NCBI GenBank assembly: GCA_000830315.1
Contig: CP010426.1
Location: forward strand, 261,156 to 325,155
Length of the DNA stretch: 64,000 bases
Source: an archaeon GW2011_AR20
GTDB taxonomy: Archaea > Nanobdellota > Nanobdellia > SCGC-AAA011-G17 > GW2011-AR20
Reading direction: 5' to 3'
Part shown: in pieces, positions 34,633-42,256 of the stretch
How the letters are laid out: each line of letters starts with the position of its first letter
Numbering within the stretch: the stretch's first letter is position 1
The notes under the pieces: model-generated
What the model saw: only the letters and a program-made list of their open reading frames with translations
Databases searched by the model: none
What the model was told of the DNA's origin: nothing
Translations under genes and position numbers: made by a program

Positions 34633-34753
34633 GGGGCTGTAGCTTAGCCTGGCTGGAGCACTCGACAATTAGGGTGAAACTGATAGCTAAGGTTAGAGAT
34701 CGAGAGATAAAAAAACTTACTCGAAGTCGGAAGTTCAAATCTTCCCAGCCCCA
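34633..34753 (+). tRNA. tRNA-Ile(GAT) with three introns
   Basis: Acceptor GGGGCTG/CAGCCCC, discriminator A; D stem GCTT/GAGC; T stem GGAAG/CTTCC. Introns are 34665-34678 (14 nt, 30/31), 34686-34698 (13 nt, 37/38) and 34707-34725 (19 nt, 45/46). Splicing gives a 75-nt tRNA with stem CTCGA/TCGAG, loop CTGATAA and the standard variable loop AGGTC. Junction helices are CACT/GGTG, CTGA/TTAG and CGAG/CTCG, each with the 3-base bulges cut after base two. Confidence 0.93.
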
Positions 34754-34768
34754 CTTAATATTAATAAA

Positions 34769-35026
34769 ATGGCAACAATACCAAAACCAAATCAAGAACA
34801 GGAGAAAGCCGAGATAGAAAAAATTATCTTGGAAGAATATGGTTTGCCATCTAAAGTGAATATCCTTTCAGAGAATTTGACAAGTTTTGGAATCCCTAAT
34901 GAATATAATGTCTTATTAATAGAACTAAATCCAAGATATACCAATGATTATTTTGACATAAATTTTGATGGTAAATTTGAAAAATTCGGAATTAAATACA
35001 TAAAGTTCATTTCTGGGACTGCCTGA
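34769..35026 (+). CDS. Hypothetical protein
   Basis: 85 residues starting 15 bases after tRNA-Ile. Mixed alpha-beta sequence (helix EKAEIEKIILEEYGLPSKVN, then strands EYNVLLIELN and KYIKFISG). No recognised family, signal peptide or metal motif. It may be read from the tRNA transcript. Confidence 0.55.
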   Translation: MATIPKPNQEQEKAEIEKIILEEYGLPSKVNILSENLTSFGIPNEYNVLLIELNPRYTNDYFDINFDGKFEKFGIKYIKFISGTA

Positions 35027-35088
35027 ATTAGCAAGGCTTTTATACTTCAAACCTTTGTTATTTTTAACAAAAAGGAGGTGTTCTGATA

Positions 35089-35301
35089 ATGGCTATGATG
35101 AAAAGAGATATGGGTGGTATGTGCAGTTGTCCGCACCACAGTTGGTTTGGATGGATAGTTTTAGTTTTAGGTGTTTTGTTTTTACTGCAGGATTTAGGAT
35201 TGATAACCTGGTGGGGATGGTTAAATTGGTGGACGGCAGCATTTGTTTTGTTTGGTGTAGCTGGATTCTGCACCTGTTGTGGTAAGGGGAAATGTTTCTA
35301 A
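35089..35301 (+). CDS. Small Cys-rich membrane protein
   Basis: 70 residues. A CSCPHH cluster near residue 12 precedes two hydrophobic, Trp-rich helices (about 20-38 and 45-60), and the tail ends CTCCGKGKC. The paired Cys/His groups on the two ends suggest metal or redox chemistry at one membrane face, if both ends are on the same side. The ATG is placed by a strong SD, GGAGGTG at 35074-35080, eight bases upstream. SD sites are rare in this window. Function unknown. Confidence 0.65.
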   Translation: MAMMKRDMGGMCSCPHHSWFGWIVLVLGVLFLLQDLGLITWWGWLNWWTAAFVLFGVAGFCTCCGKGKCF

Positions 35302-35359
35302 TTTTCCCTTTTCTTTTTTATTGGTTAAGTTTTTATATTTTTAATTTCATATTATAATC

Positions 35360-36001
35360 ATGAAATTTAATGATCTTAATCTAGAATGGCTTGGACACGA
35401 TGGTTTTAAAATAAAAAATTCTAAAATAATCTATATCGATCCCTTTAAGATTAAAGACGATGAAAAGGCCGATTTAATTTTAATCACGCATGAGCATTAT
35501 GACCATTTGAGTCTGGATGACATTAATAAAATTTATACTACTAAAACAATTATAATAGCTAGCGAGGCGTGTAAAGACAATTTAAGTAATTTTAGAAATA
35601 TCAAATTAGCTAAACCAGGAGATAAATTAAAAATCAATGGTGTTGAAATTGAATCTGTTTATTCTTATAATATAAATAAATTTAGGTCTCCCGGAAACCC
35701 GTATCATAGAAAAGAAGATAAAAAATTAGGATATGTTTTAACGGTAAATAATACAAGAATTTATCATGCCGGAGATACTGATTTAATTTCTGAAATGAGC
35801 GATTTAAAGAACATTGATATTGCTTTATTGCCCGTATCTGGAAAGTATGTTATGGATGTTAACGAAGCGGTTGAAGCTGTTAAGGTAATCAAGCCAAAAA
35901 TCGCCGTACCGATGCATATTAACTCGATTATTGGGACAATGAAAGAGGCGGAAGAATTTAGGGAAAAAGCAGGCAAATATTGCAGGGTTGAAATTTTATA
36001 A
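35360..36001 (+). CDS. Metal-dependent hydrolase, UPF0173/beta-lactamase fold
   Basis: 213 residues. A metallo-beta-lactamase fold with the THEHYDHLS motif (HxHxDH, about 40-48), a later AGDTD metal ligand (about 138-142) and a C-terminal MHIN. UlaG-like members hydrolyse phosphodiesters or lactones; the substrate here is unknown. Single gene with a TATA-like TTTTTATATTTTT at about 35330. Its stop overlaps the end of the frameshifted minus-strand gene. Confidence 0.88.
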   Translation: MKFNDLNLEWLGHDGFKIKNSKIIYIDPFKIKDDEKADLILITHEHYDHLSLDDINKIYTTKTIIIASEACKDNLSNFRNIKLAKPGDKLKINGVEIESVYSYNINKFRSPGNPYHRKEDKKLGYVLTVNNTRIYHAGDTDLISEMSDLKNIDIALLPVSGKYVMDVNEAVEAVKVIKPKIAVPMHINSIIGTMKEAEEFREKAGKYCRVEIL

Positions 36002-36198
36002 GCCCTTCTTTTCCAAATCTCCTGAAAGTTCGCTAAATATTTTCATACATTCTTTTAGGTTTTTTCTAGCGTTTCAACTTGTTTTTTTGTAATAATCCCT
36101 TGTGGTATACCATGAGTTTTTAACCAGCTAACTGTATAAAGAACATCATTTAATTGACTTATTCTTGCAATTAGTGTTTCACCCACCTTTCTTGCCAT
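35996..36198 (-). pseudogene. Small helical protein with a one-base frameshift
   Basis: From the ATG at 36198 the frame reads MARKVGETLIARISQLNDVL and onward to VETLEKT, then stops at 36055. Adding one A to the six-base A-run before that stop (36061-36066 on the + strand as T) restores a frame continuing NLKECMKIFSELSGDLEKK to a stop at 35996, giving about 67 residues. The continuation is helical and protein-like, so a homopolymer sequencing slip or a recent frameshift is likely. Family not recognised. Confidence 0.5.
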
Positions 36199-36236
36199 GC
36201 TCTATTCATTATCTTAAATAAATATATATTTATCGT

Positions 36237-36557
36237 TTATTGAATAACAGCACCCTCTTTAATATCTTCATCGGGCGTTAATAAAATAACCTTATCATCT
36301 TTAACAGCAGCTAAAATCATCCCCTCACTTTTAATCCCCCTTAATTCTTTTTGCTCTAAATTTGTTATAACAACAACTTTCTTGTCCATCAATTCTTCTC
36401 TTTCATAATATCCTTTAATACCGGCAACAATTGTCCTTACTTCACCCCCAATATCAATCTTTAGAACCAATAATTTATCCGCTTTAGGATGATTATCAAC
36501 ATCTAATATTTTCCCTATTCTAATATCCATCTTCTTCCATTCGTTAAAAGGGATCAT
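36237..36557 (-). CDS. metG2: tRNA-binding OB protein, MetRS beta-type
   Basis: 106 residues: the EMAP/Trbp111 OB fold with MDIRIGKILDVDNHPKADKL, RTIVAGIKGYY and LRGIKSEGMILAA. In many archaea this domain is a separate MetRS subunit that improves tRNA binding. Here it is two genes downstream of metG in the same operon, which supports that role. Its start overlaps the 131-residue gene stop by four bases. Confidence 0.9.
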   Translation of the reverse strand: MIPFNEWKKMDIRIGKILDVDNHPKADKLLVLKIDIGGEVRTIVAGIKGYYEREELMDKKVVVITNLEQKELRGIKSEGMILAAVKDDKVILLTPDEDIKEGAVIQ

Positions 36558-36949
36558 ATTCTAGCCTCTGAAACAAATTTATTCATATCATTGAAAATTT
36601 TATCATAGTCTCCCTTAACATCATACTGTTTTACAAATTCAACCATCTTCTCGTCATTCAATAATTTTGCACAAAGGAAAGCATACTCATAATCATATTG
36701 CTTTAATGCATAATCCAATTCCTGTTTTAATTTTTTATCAACCATATTAATGTTTTTAGCTAAGGCATAAGGAACAACACAGTTAACCATGTAGCCTAGG
36801 CCATTAAACATAAGAAACTGCTCGCCATAACTTTCGTAAATAATCTTTCTCTGCTGTTCAGAAAACATTGAAGTATTAACGTTATGCACGCCTTTCTCCC
36901 TCATTAAAGTATGTAGCATTTTTAATTTATTTTCATCTAATATAAACAT
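36554..36949 (-). CDS. Hypothetical protein between MetRS subunits
   Basis: 131 residues, helical, not recognised. It contains KLKMLHTLMREKGVHNVNTS, EQQRKIIYESYGEQFLMFNG and several Tyr-rich helices near the end. It is coupled to both MetRS genes (one-base gap upstream, four-base overlap downstream). It may therefore act in tRNA-Met charging or simply share the transcript. Confidence 0.6.
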   Translation of the reverse strand: MFILDENKLKMLHTLMREKGVHNVNTSMFSEQQRKIIYESYGEQFLMFNGLGYMVNCVVPYALAKNINMVDKKLKQELDYALKQYDYEYAFLCAKLLNDEKMVEFVKQYDVKGDYDKIFNDMNKFVSEARI

Positions 36950-36950
36950 T

Positions 36951-38417
36951 TTACACCTTCCTAAACAACACCCCCTCTTTTTTTACCTTATATTGCTTAA
37001 TCAATCCAAATTTACAGTCTTTTAATAATCCTAGCTTAATACCCAATTGTTTATTAATCTTTTCACTTGTCTCAGGAATGAAAGGATAGAGCAAGATTGA
37101 AATGATTCTTAATGCTTCAGTTAAAGTATAAAGATGCTTTTCAAGTTCCCTTCCTTTTAGTTCCCATGGCTTTTCTTGATTAATATGCTTGTTTACCTCA
37201 TTTATAAATTTCCATATCTCAGCTAAAGTGTTATGTAACTCATATTTATTAACATAATTTTGTATTTTTTTAAAATTTAGTTTGGAAGTTAATTCTTTAT
37301 CCAGCTCATTTTTCTTTAATATTTTAAAATTTTTCTCAACCAAAGTTAGAACTCTAGAAACTAAATTTCCTAGATCATTTGCTAATTCATTGTTTATTCT
37401 TGCTTTTAATGCATCTTCTGAAAAATCCCCGTCTTGCCCAAAGGGTATCTCGCGAATTAAGAAATATCTTAATGAATCCGCACCATAAGTTTGTGCTAAT
37501 TCTACAGGATCTATTCTTATTCCAGCAGATTTACTTAGTTTTTGTCCTTTTAAATTTATAAAGCCATGGACAACAACTTTTGGTAGCTTAATGTTTAAGG
37601 CTTTTAAAAAGGAAAACCAAATTATACTGTGATGAAAAATTATGTCAACGCCGATTACATGAGTTGGTGGCCAAAAATCTTTATATTTTTTGTTCGGATA
37701 GTCAACAGTAGTTAAATATGAATTAAGGGCTTCTATCCATACAAACTCAGTCAAATTTTTATCAAAAGGTAAAGGAATGCCCCATTTTACTTCTTTCCTA
37801 CTAATGCTTAAATCCCTTAAAGGCTGTTTTAACTTATTTAGCATCTCTTTTCTCTTTTTTTCTGGCCAAATACAATCCGGATTTTTATTTATATAATCAA
37901 TTAAAAATCTTTGATATTTACTTAATTTAAAGAAATAACTTTCTTCTTTAACCTTTTCAACAGGTCTTTTATGAAATGGACAATTCCCTTCAACTAAATC
38001 TTTTTCAGTATAATAAGTTTCACAATCTACACAATAAGGGCCTTCGTAAATATCTTTGTAGATTTCACCTTTTTTATATAATTCATTAATAATATATTGT
38101 GCAACTTTTTTATGCCTATCTTCAATTGTCATTATAAAATCATCATAAGAAATATTCAGAACCTTGCATAATTCCTTAAATCCAGAAGAAATTTCTTTAA
38201 CAAATTCTAAGGGTGTTTTATCATTTTTTTCGGCAGCTCTCTGAATTTTTAAACCATGACAATCAGTGCCTGTAGAAAAATGAACTTTAAATCCTTGTAG
38301 TCTTTTCCATCTGGCCAACACATCTGTGCAAATTTTTTCATATCCATGTCCTAAATGGAATTTTTCTGAGGGATAGTCCACAGCCGTGCTAATCTGAAAA
38401 TAACCTTTCTTAGTCAT
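36951..38417 (-). CDS. metG: Methionyl-tRNA synthetase, catalytic subunit
   Basis: 488 residues. The HIGH motif is FHLGHGYEK at about 17-25, KMSKS appears as GQKLSKSAG at about 290, and WxDA-type WIEALNSYLT precedes it. The zinc knuckle is reduced to one segment with CVDCETYY and CPFH. The anticodon-binding domain is present, while the tRNA-binding OB domain is encoded separately at 36237. The ATG is three bases after the endonuclease stop, so the mobile gene has inserted directly upstream and probably shares its transcript. Confidence 0.95.
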   Translation of the reverse strand: MTKKGYFQISTAVDYPSEKFHLGHGYEKICTDVLARWKRLQGFKVHFSTGTDCHGLKIQRAAEKNDKTPLEFVKEISSGFKELCKVLNISYDDFIMTIEDRHKKVAQYIINELYKKGEIYKDIYEGPYCVDCETYYTEKDLVEGNCPFHKRPVEKVKEESYFFKLSKYQRFLIDYINKNPDCIWPEKKRKEMLNKLKQPLRDLSISRKEVKWGIPLPFDKNLTEFVWIEALNSYLTTVDYPNKKYKDFWPPTHVIGVDIIFHHSIIWFSFLKALNIKLPKVVVHGFINLKGQKLSKSAGIRIDPVELAQTYGADSLRYFLIREIPFGQDGDFSEDALKARINNELANDLGNLVSRVLTLVEKNFKILKKNELDKELTSKLNFKKIQNYVNKYELHNTLAEIWKFINEVNKHINQEKPWELKGRELEKHLYTLTEALRIISILLYPFIPETSEKINKQLGIKLGLLKDCKFGLIKQYKVKKEGVLFRKV

Positions 38418-38420
38418 ATT

Positions 38421-39749
38421 TTATTCTCCAAATTTTCTATTTCTTTCTAAAATATTATTTTTAGCTAATCTTAAATTCTTTACCTTTTTAGGATGTTTTA
38501 AATAAGGTTCTATTTTTAAGAGAAATTCGTAGAGAAAACTTTTTTTATTTAATCTTAAGAACCAACAATCTTTATTACTATAATAAGTTTTATCACCCTC
38601 AATTCTCGGTGTACCTTTTTCTGAACCCAAATACATCTTTGGACACTCTATTCCAATATTTATGAGTTTATTTCTAATATAATTTAAATATTTTTTATTT
38701 TGATTAACAACACTATAATACGCCATACCTTTACTAATGCCTATTGTTCCTTCGGCATCCGTAAAACCAGCTAAAAAAGCAAAGAAATTTTCCTTATCTT
38801 TAAGAAGATCTTCAGGAATTTTTTTGCTTAATAAAAATTCAAATGTTCTATTAAGATAGCATTCCATTTGCACTTTGCCTTTCTTATTTGGCTTACTAAT
38901 CCAAACTTGACCATAATCTTTAAACAAATTCTTTATTAGTTCTATTTGTTCTTTTATAGTGCTTCCACAATCAACATGAATTGTTTCACTATTTTCCCAA
39001 ATTTTTCTTACTCTTAAATCCCCTAATCTAAATCCAATAAGATAAGCTTTTTCTCTTAAATTTCCGCTAAAATCATTCTTTTGATAAATCATATGGGCAA
39101 TTGCCCTATTCCTTATCATTCCATATTCTCTTAATTTTCTATGCACCGTGCTTCTACTGTAACCATACCTTTTCTCTATTTCCCATGTTGATAATCTTTT
39201 ATTTAGATAATATTTTTCTAAAAATTCTTTAGAAGGAATTTTTGAATTTAACTCATGCGTGTTTCTTCTTTCAATATTGTATTGTTTTAATCTTTTCCAA
39301 ATAGTTGCTTGACAAGTACCATAAATATCAGCAATTTCATAGGTGTTTAACTTGTTTATTAAATATAATTTTTCTAACTCTTCTTTACTTATTTCTATTT
39401 TTTTACAATTAGAAAACCTATTAGTAATTTTATATTTTCTAAGTCTATTTAAGATAGTTGATATTTTACAATCATATTTTTTAGCTATTTTTCTTAATTT
39501 AAATTTTTTATTTATAGATAAATCATAAAGTTCACTTTTATCTATAAAAATTTCCGGTTTATTTACAAATAACCTCATAGATTGTGATTGATTCCTTATT
39601 CTTATATTATATTTTCTTAACCAATAAGCGATTGTATTTAAGGAGCATTTATATCTTGATTTTATCTCAGATAATGGCTGTTTTCTTTTTATATAAAGTT
39701 CTCTTAAAATCTCTTTTGGAATATGTATTTTGATTTTCCCACCTTTCAA
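38421..39749 (-). CDS. LAGLIDADG endonuclease with four HTH repeats
   Basis: 442 residues from a TTG at 39749 (no ATG fits until well inside). Residues about 8-215 hold four tandem helix-turn-helix units of about 45 residues, each built like LSEIKSRYKCSLNTIAYWLR, LRKIAKKYDCKISTILNRLR, TYEIADIYGTCQATIWKRLK and TWEIEKRYGYSRSTVHRKLR. The C-terminal part carries AYLIGFRLGDLRV and FFAFLAGFTDAEGTIGI, the two LAGLIDADG helices. The HTH array should lengthen the recognised DNA. It follows a small RHH gene by two bases and precedes metG. Confidence 0.85.
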   Translation of the reverse strand: MKGGKIKIHIPKEILRELYIKRKQPLSEIKSRYKCSLNTIAYWLRKYNIRIRNQSQSMRLFVNKPEIFIDKSELYDLSINKKFKLRKIAKKYDCKISTILNRLRKYKITNRFSNCKKIEISKEELEKLYLINKLNTYEIADIYGTCQATIWKRLKQYNIERRNTHELNSKIPSKEFLEKYYLNKRLSTWEIEKRYGYSRSTVHRKLREYGMIRNRAIAHMIYQKNDFSGNLREKAYLIGFRLGDLRVRKIWENSETIHVDCGSTIKEQIELIKNLFKDYGQVWISKPNKKGKVQMECYLNRTFEFLLSKKIPEDLLKDKENFFAFLAGFTDAEGTIGISKGMAYYSVVNQNKKYLNYIRNKLINIGIECPKMYLGSEKGTPRIEGDKTYYSNKDCWFLRLNKKSFLYEFLLKIEPYLKHPKKVKNLRLAKNNILERNRKFGE

Positions 39750-39751
39750 TT

Positions 39752-39883
39752 TTATCGCCTCTTTGTGAATTCTTCAATTAATCTTTCAACTTTTGTAGAA
39801 ATTTTATAACCCTCTCTTTTACAAATTTCTTTAAACTTATTTAAAATTTTTTCATCAATTGTTATGGTTAATCTAGTTTTCAT
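39752..39883 (-). CDS. Ribbon-helix-helix protein, CopG type
   Basis: 43 residues: MKTRLTITIDEKILNKFKEI starts with the RHH strand and is followed by REGYKISTKVERLIEEFTKR. This is a minimal dimeric DNA-binding fold. It ends two bases before the endonuclease start, so the two form an operon, and the RHH protein probably represses it. Both probably moved together as one unit. Confidence 0.75.
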   Translation of the reverse strand: MKTRLTITIDEKILNKFKEICKREGYKISTKVERLIEEFTKRR

Positions 39884-39971
39884 ATAAATTCATACTTATT
39901 AATACTTTAATGTTTAAATACTTTTCTATTGGAAACTTTTTTAAAAGATAAGTTTAATAATAATTAATTAA

Positions 39972-40057
39972 GCAGTAATAGTACAATGGTTCGTACTGGA
40001 GCTTCCCAATAACAAAGGAAAGAGCTTCGGATCCGGGTTCGATTCCCGGTTACTGCA
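39972..40057 (+). tRNA. tRNA-Gly(CCC) with one intron
   Basis: Acceptor GCAGTAA/TTACTGC, discriminator A; D stem GTAC/GTAC; anticodon stem GGAGC/GCTTC; loop TTCCCA plus A; T stem CCGGG/CCCGG; four-base variable loop GGAT. The 14-nt intron 40009-40022 sits at 37/38. Its bulge-helix-bulge has the perfect helix TTCC/GGAA. Confidence 0.9.
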
Positions 40058-40060
40058 TAA

Positions 40061-40148
40061 AGCCCTGTGGTCCAGTAGGTCAAAGACGGCAGGCTCTGGT
40101 TTATTAAAGAGAAACCTGCAAACGGAAGTTCGAATCTTCCCGGGGCTA
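40061..40148 (+). tRNA. tRNA-Gln(CTG) with one intron
   Basis: Acceptor AGCCCTG/CGGGGCT, discriminator A; anticodon stem GCAGG/CCTGC; loop CTCTGG plus A; T stem GGAAG/CTTCC. The 14-nt intron 40100-40113 at 37/38 uses the perfect helix CTCT/AGAG. It starts three bases after tRNA-Gly, so the two are one transcript. Confidence 0.9.
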
Positions 40149-40186
40149 CTCATAACTTTTATATACTAAAATATCATCTAAATATT

Positions 40187-40540
40187 ATGAAAAAGAGGTA
40201 TTTTATCTTAGTTTTATTATTTTTATTATTTATAGCGGGTTGTAGTTCTAGTAATAAAAATTCTGATAATCAAGCAAATACGCAAATAAATGGTATAAAT
40301 GTCAAAATAACTGGTTTTGCTTTTTCTCCAGCTGAGTTAACAGTAAAGGTAGGAGATACGGTTACTTGGGTAAACGAGGATAGTGTAAAACATACTGTAA
40401 CATCCGATTCTGGTAGTGAACTAAGCTCACCATTATTTGCAAAATCAGAAACTTATTCTCATACTTTTAATACGCCCGGAACATTTGCATACCATTGCAA
40501 TGTGCATCCTGATATGACTGGAAAAGTAATTGTTCAATAA
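40187..40540 (+). CDS. Cupredoxin (plastocyanin-like) lipoprotein
   Basis: 117 residues. A lipoprotein signal peptide ends FLLFIAGC (Cys19), followed by an Asn/Ser linker and a cupredoxin barrel. Type-1 copper ligands are visible: H69 (VKHTV), C104, H107 and M110 (YHCNVHPDM). Such proteins shuttle electrons outside the cell membrane. TATA-like TTTTATATAC at about 40155 gives a near-leaderless message. Convergent with the membrane protein gene one base away. Confidence 0.92.
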   Translation: MKKRYFILVLLFLLFIAGCSSSNKNSDNQANTQINGINVKITGFAFSPAELTVKVGDTVTWVNEDSVKHTVTSDSGSELSSPLFAKSETYSHTFNTPGTFAYHCNVHPDMTGKVIVQ

Positions 40541-40541
40541 A

Positions 40542-40937
40542 CTATTTTTTTACGAATCTAGATAATTCTAATCCTAGGAAGAATGCTAATGAATGGAATA
40601 TCCACCAAAAGAAGGGATGCAAAACTACTCCAAAAATTACAAATGCCGGAGGCGTATATCTAGCATAAGCTCCAAGTAGTTGAACTAATCCCGAATAAGA
40701 AGAAACTAAATAATAAGCAGATATCCATGTTCCAAAAACAAATGAGAAAAATAATTTCTTTAAGTGCTCTCTTTTATTGTATATTGAAAACCAAATAAAT
40801 GCGAATAATATGGAATTAGCAAGTTTTGAAATATAGTAATAGGTTGTTTCTCCAACACCTGTAAAATGTAATAAAAAATCAAGAATCCAGAAGGTTGCGA
40901 AGGTTATAATTATCTTATAGATTACCCCTTTTTTCAT
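40542..40937 (-). CDS. Four-helix membrane protein
   Basis: 131 residues from the ATG at 40937 (MKKGVIYKII). The frame is open for 15 more codons, but the TATA box (reverse strand, about 40953-40965) lies about where that extension would start, so the shorter form is preferred. Four hydrophobic segments. The motif FWWIFHSLAFFLGLELS is near the end. No family recognised. Confidence 0.55.
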   Translation of the reverse strand: MKKGVIYKIIITFATFWILDFLLHFTGVGETTYYYISKLANSILFAFIWFSIYNKREHLKKLFFSFVFGTWISAYYLVSSYSGLVQLLGAYARYTPPAFVIFGVVLHPFFWWIFHSLAFFLGLELSRFVKK

Positions 40938-41016
40938 GCAATGGTGTCGCAATCCAATATATTTAAATTTTGTTATCAGCAAAGAATATAAACTGTTAAT
41001 TATAGTAGATTAAAAA

Positions 41017-41088
41017 GCTCCTGTAGTCTAGTGGCAAGGACATCGGCTTCTCGAGCCGATAACCTGGGTTCAAATCCCAGCAGGAGCA
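41017..41088 (+). tRNA. tRNA-Glu(CTC)
   Basis: Acceptor GCTCCTG/CAGGAGC, discriminator A; D stem GTCT/GGAC; anticodon stem TCGGC/GCCGA with loop TTCTCGA; variable loop TAAC; T stem CTGGG/CCCAG. No intron. It ends nine bases before the ksgA ATG, so its 3' processing should also define the ksgA 5' end. Confidence 0.95.
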
Positions 41089-41097
41089 TTCACTCAG

Positions 41098-41739
41098 ATG
41101 AAATATGACCAGCACTTTATGATTGATGTAGAAATAGCTAGACAAATAGTTTCTTTTCTCGCGATTAAGGATAACGAAAAAGTTCTTGAAATCGGTCCAG
41201 GAAAAGGAGTTTTAACCCAGTTTTTGAAAGGAAACATTACTTTAATAGAAATAGATAAAAAATTATGCAAAGAATTAAAGGAAAAATTTCCAAACATAAA
41301 AATAATTAATAGAAATATTTTGAATTGTAACGAAAATTTTGACAAAATAGTTTCAAATGTTCCTTACTCTATTTGCGAGCCTTTAATGAATAAATTAATA
41401 AAAATGAATTTCAAAAAAGCAATCTTAGCAGTTCCAGATAAATTTCTAGAAAAAGGAGTTTTAAATCTCTCAATGAAGCATTTTTTTGAAATAAATAAAA
41501 TAATGGATGTAAATAAACACGCATTTTATCCGGTTCCAAAAGTAAACAGCAAAGTTATTGAGATAAAGCATAAGAAGTTAAATGAAAAAGAAGAATTATT
41601 AAAAAATATTTATATTCAATCAGATAAGAAATTAAAAAACGTTCTTAAAGAAAAATTAGATTTAGAGTTTTTAGAAAAAAGAATTTACCAGATGAATTTT
41701 AATGAATGGCAAAAATTAGTTAATGCTTTGGGCTTATAG
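41098..41739 (+). CDS. ksgA: rRNA adenine dimethyltransferase KsgA/Dim1
   Basis: 213 residues, shorter than usual (about 260), with a reduced C-terminal domain. It starts KYDQHFMIDVEIA. The SAM motif is VLEIGPGKGVLT at about 33-44, IEIDKKL follows, and the catalytic NVPYSI is at about 86-91. It dimethylates two adenines at the 3' end of 16S rRNA. It lies nine bases after tRNA-Glu and overlaps tRNA-Val by ten bases, so it is wedged between two tRNA genes. Confidence 0.92.
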   Translation: MKYDQHFMIDVEIARQIVSFLAIKDNEKVLEIGPGKGVLTQFLKGNITLIEIDKKLCKELKEKFPNIKIINRNILNCNENFDKIVSNVPYSICEPLMNKLIKMNFKKAILAVPDKFLEKGVLNLSMKHFFEINKIMDVNKHAFYPVPKVNSKVIEIKHKKLNEKEELLKNIYIQSDKKLKNVLKEKLDLEFLEKRIYQMNFNEWQKLVNALGL

Positions 41740-41800
41740 TCTAACGGTAAAATGCGACTTTCACGTAGTCGAGTTCCCGGTTCGATTCCGGGTAGGCCCA
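41730..41800 (+). tRNA. tRNA-Val(CAC), starting inside ksgA
   Basis: Acceptor GGGCTTA/TAGGCCC, discriminator A; anticodon stem CGACT/AGTCG with loop TTCACGT; four-base variable loop; T stem CCCGG/CCGGG. The D stem is weak (GTCT against AAAT, with one mismatch). The first ten bases are the last codons and stop of ksgA, so cutting out the tRNA removes the ksgA stop codon from that transcript. Confidence 0.85.
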
Positions 41801-41838
41801 TAATAAACTTTAAATACCCAAATAAAATTTCTAAGAAA

Positions 41839-42255
41839 ATGGCATTGGTAGAACCAAAATCAATGGACGAATGCGTATATTTTACCAACAGAGTTTTAGA
41901 TAAAGGTAAAATAAGATGCTGGGTTTTTAAAGAAAAATGTCCTAAATGCGGAAAAAGCTTAATGGGCAAGCCAAGAGACCCCAAAACTGGAAAGATACAG
42001 ATAAGGGCAAAAGAATATAAATGTCCTGAATGTAATTATACCTTACCAGAGCAGGAATATGAAGACACTTTAACGGCAAATATACAATACACATGTCCTT
42101 ATTGCAGTCATGATGGAGAAATACAGGTTCCATTCAAAAGAAAAAAAATTCAAATATTAAATGAAGAAACTGGAACAAAAAAGGCAGCCGAGAGTTTAAG
42201 GTTTCAATGTCAAAAATGCAATAAAAATTTGGATATAACAAAAAAGATGAAATAA
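41839..42255 (+). CDS. Multi-zinc-ribbon protein
   Basis: 138 residues from the ATG at 41839 (MALVEPKSMDECVYF). The upstream in-frame codons lie in tRNA-Val and are rejected. Four CxxC pairs (CPKCG, CPECN, CPYCS, CQKCN) make two zinc ribbons. The family is conserved in archaea but its function is unknown to me; a translation- or RNA-related role is plausible from context. The next gene follows after one base. Confidence 0.75.
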   Translation: MALVEPKSMDECVYFTNRVLDKGKIRCWVFKEKCPKCGKSLMGKPRDPKTGKIQIRAKEYKCPECNYTLPEQEYEDTLTANIQYTCPYCSHDGEIQVPFKRKKIQILNEETGTKKAAESLRFQCQKCNKNLDITKKMK

Positions 42256-42256
42256 A

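Noticed and set aside
39968-40153. Reverse-strand frame over tRNA-Gly and tRNA-Gln
   Set aside because: It is an open frame made entirely of tRNA gene sequence read backwards.
41752-41838. Upstream extension of the zinc-ribbon gene
   Set aside because: It lies inside tRNA-Val; the ATG at 41839 follows the tRNA and gives a normal start.
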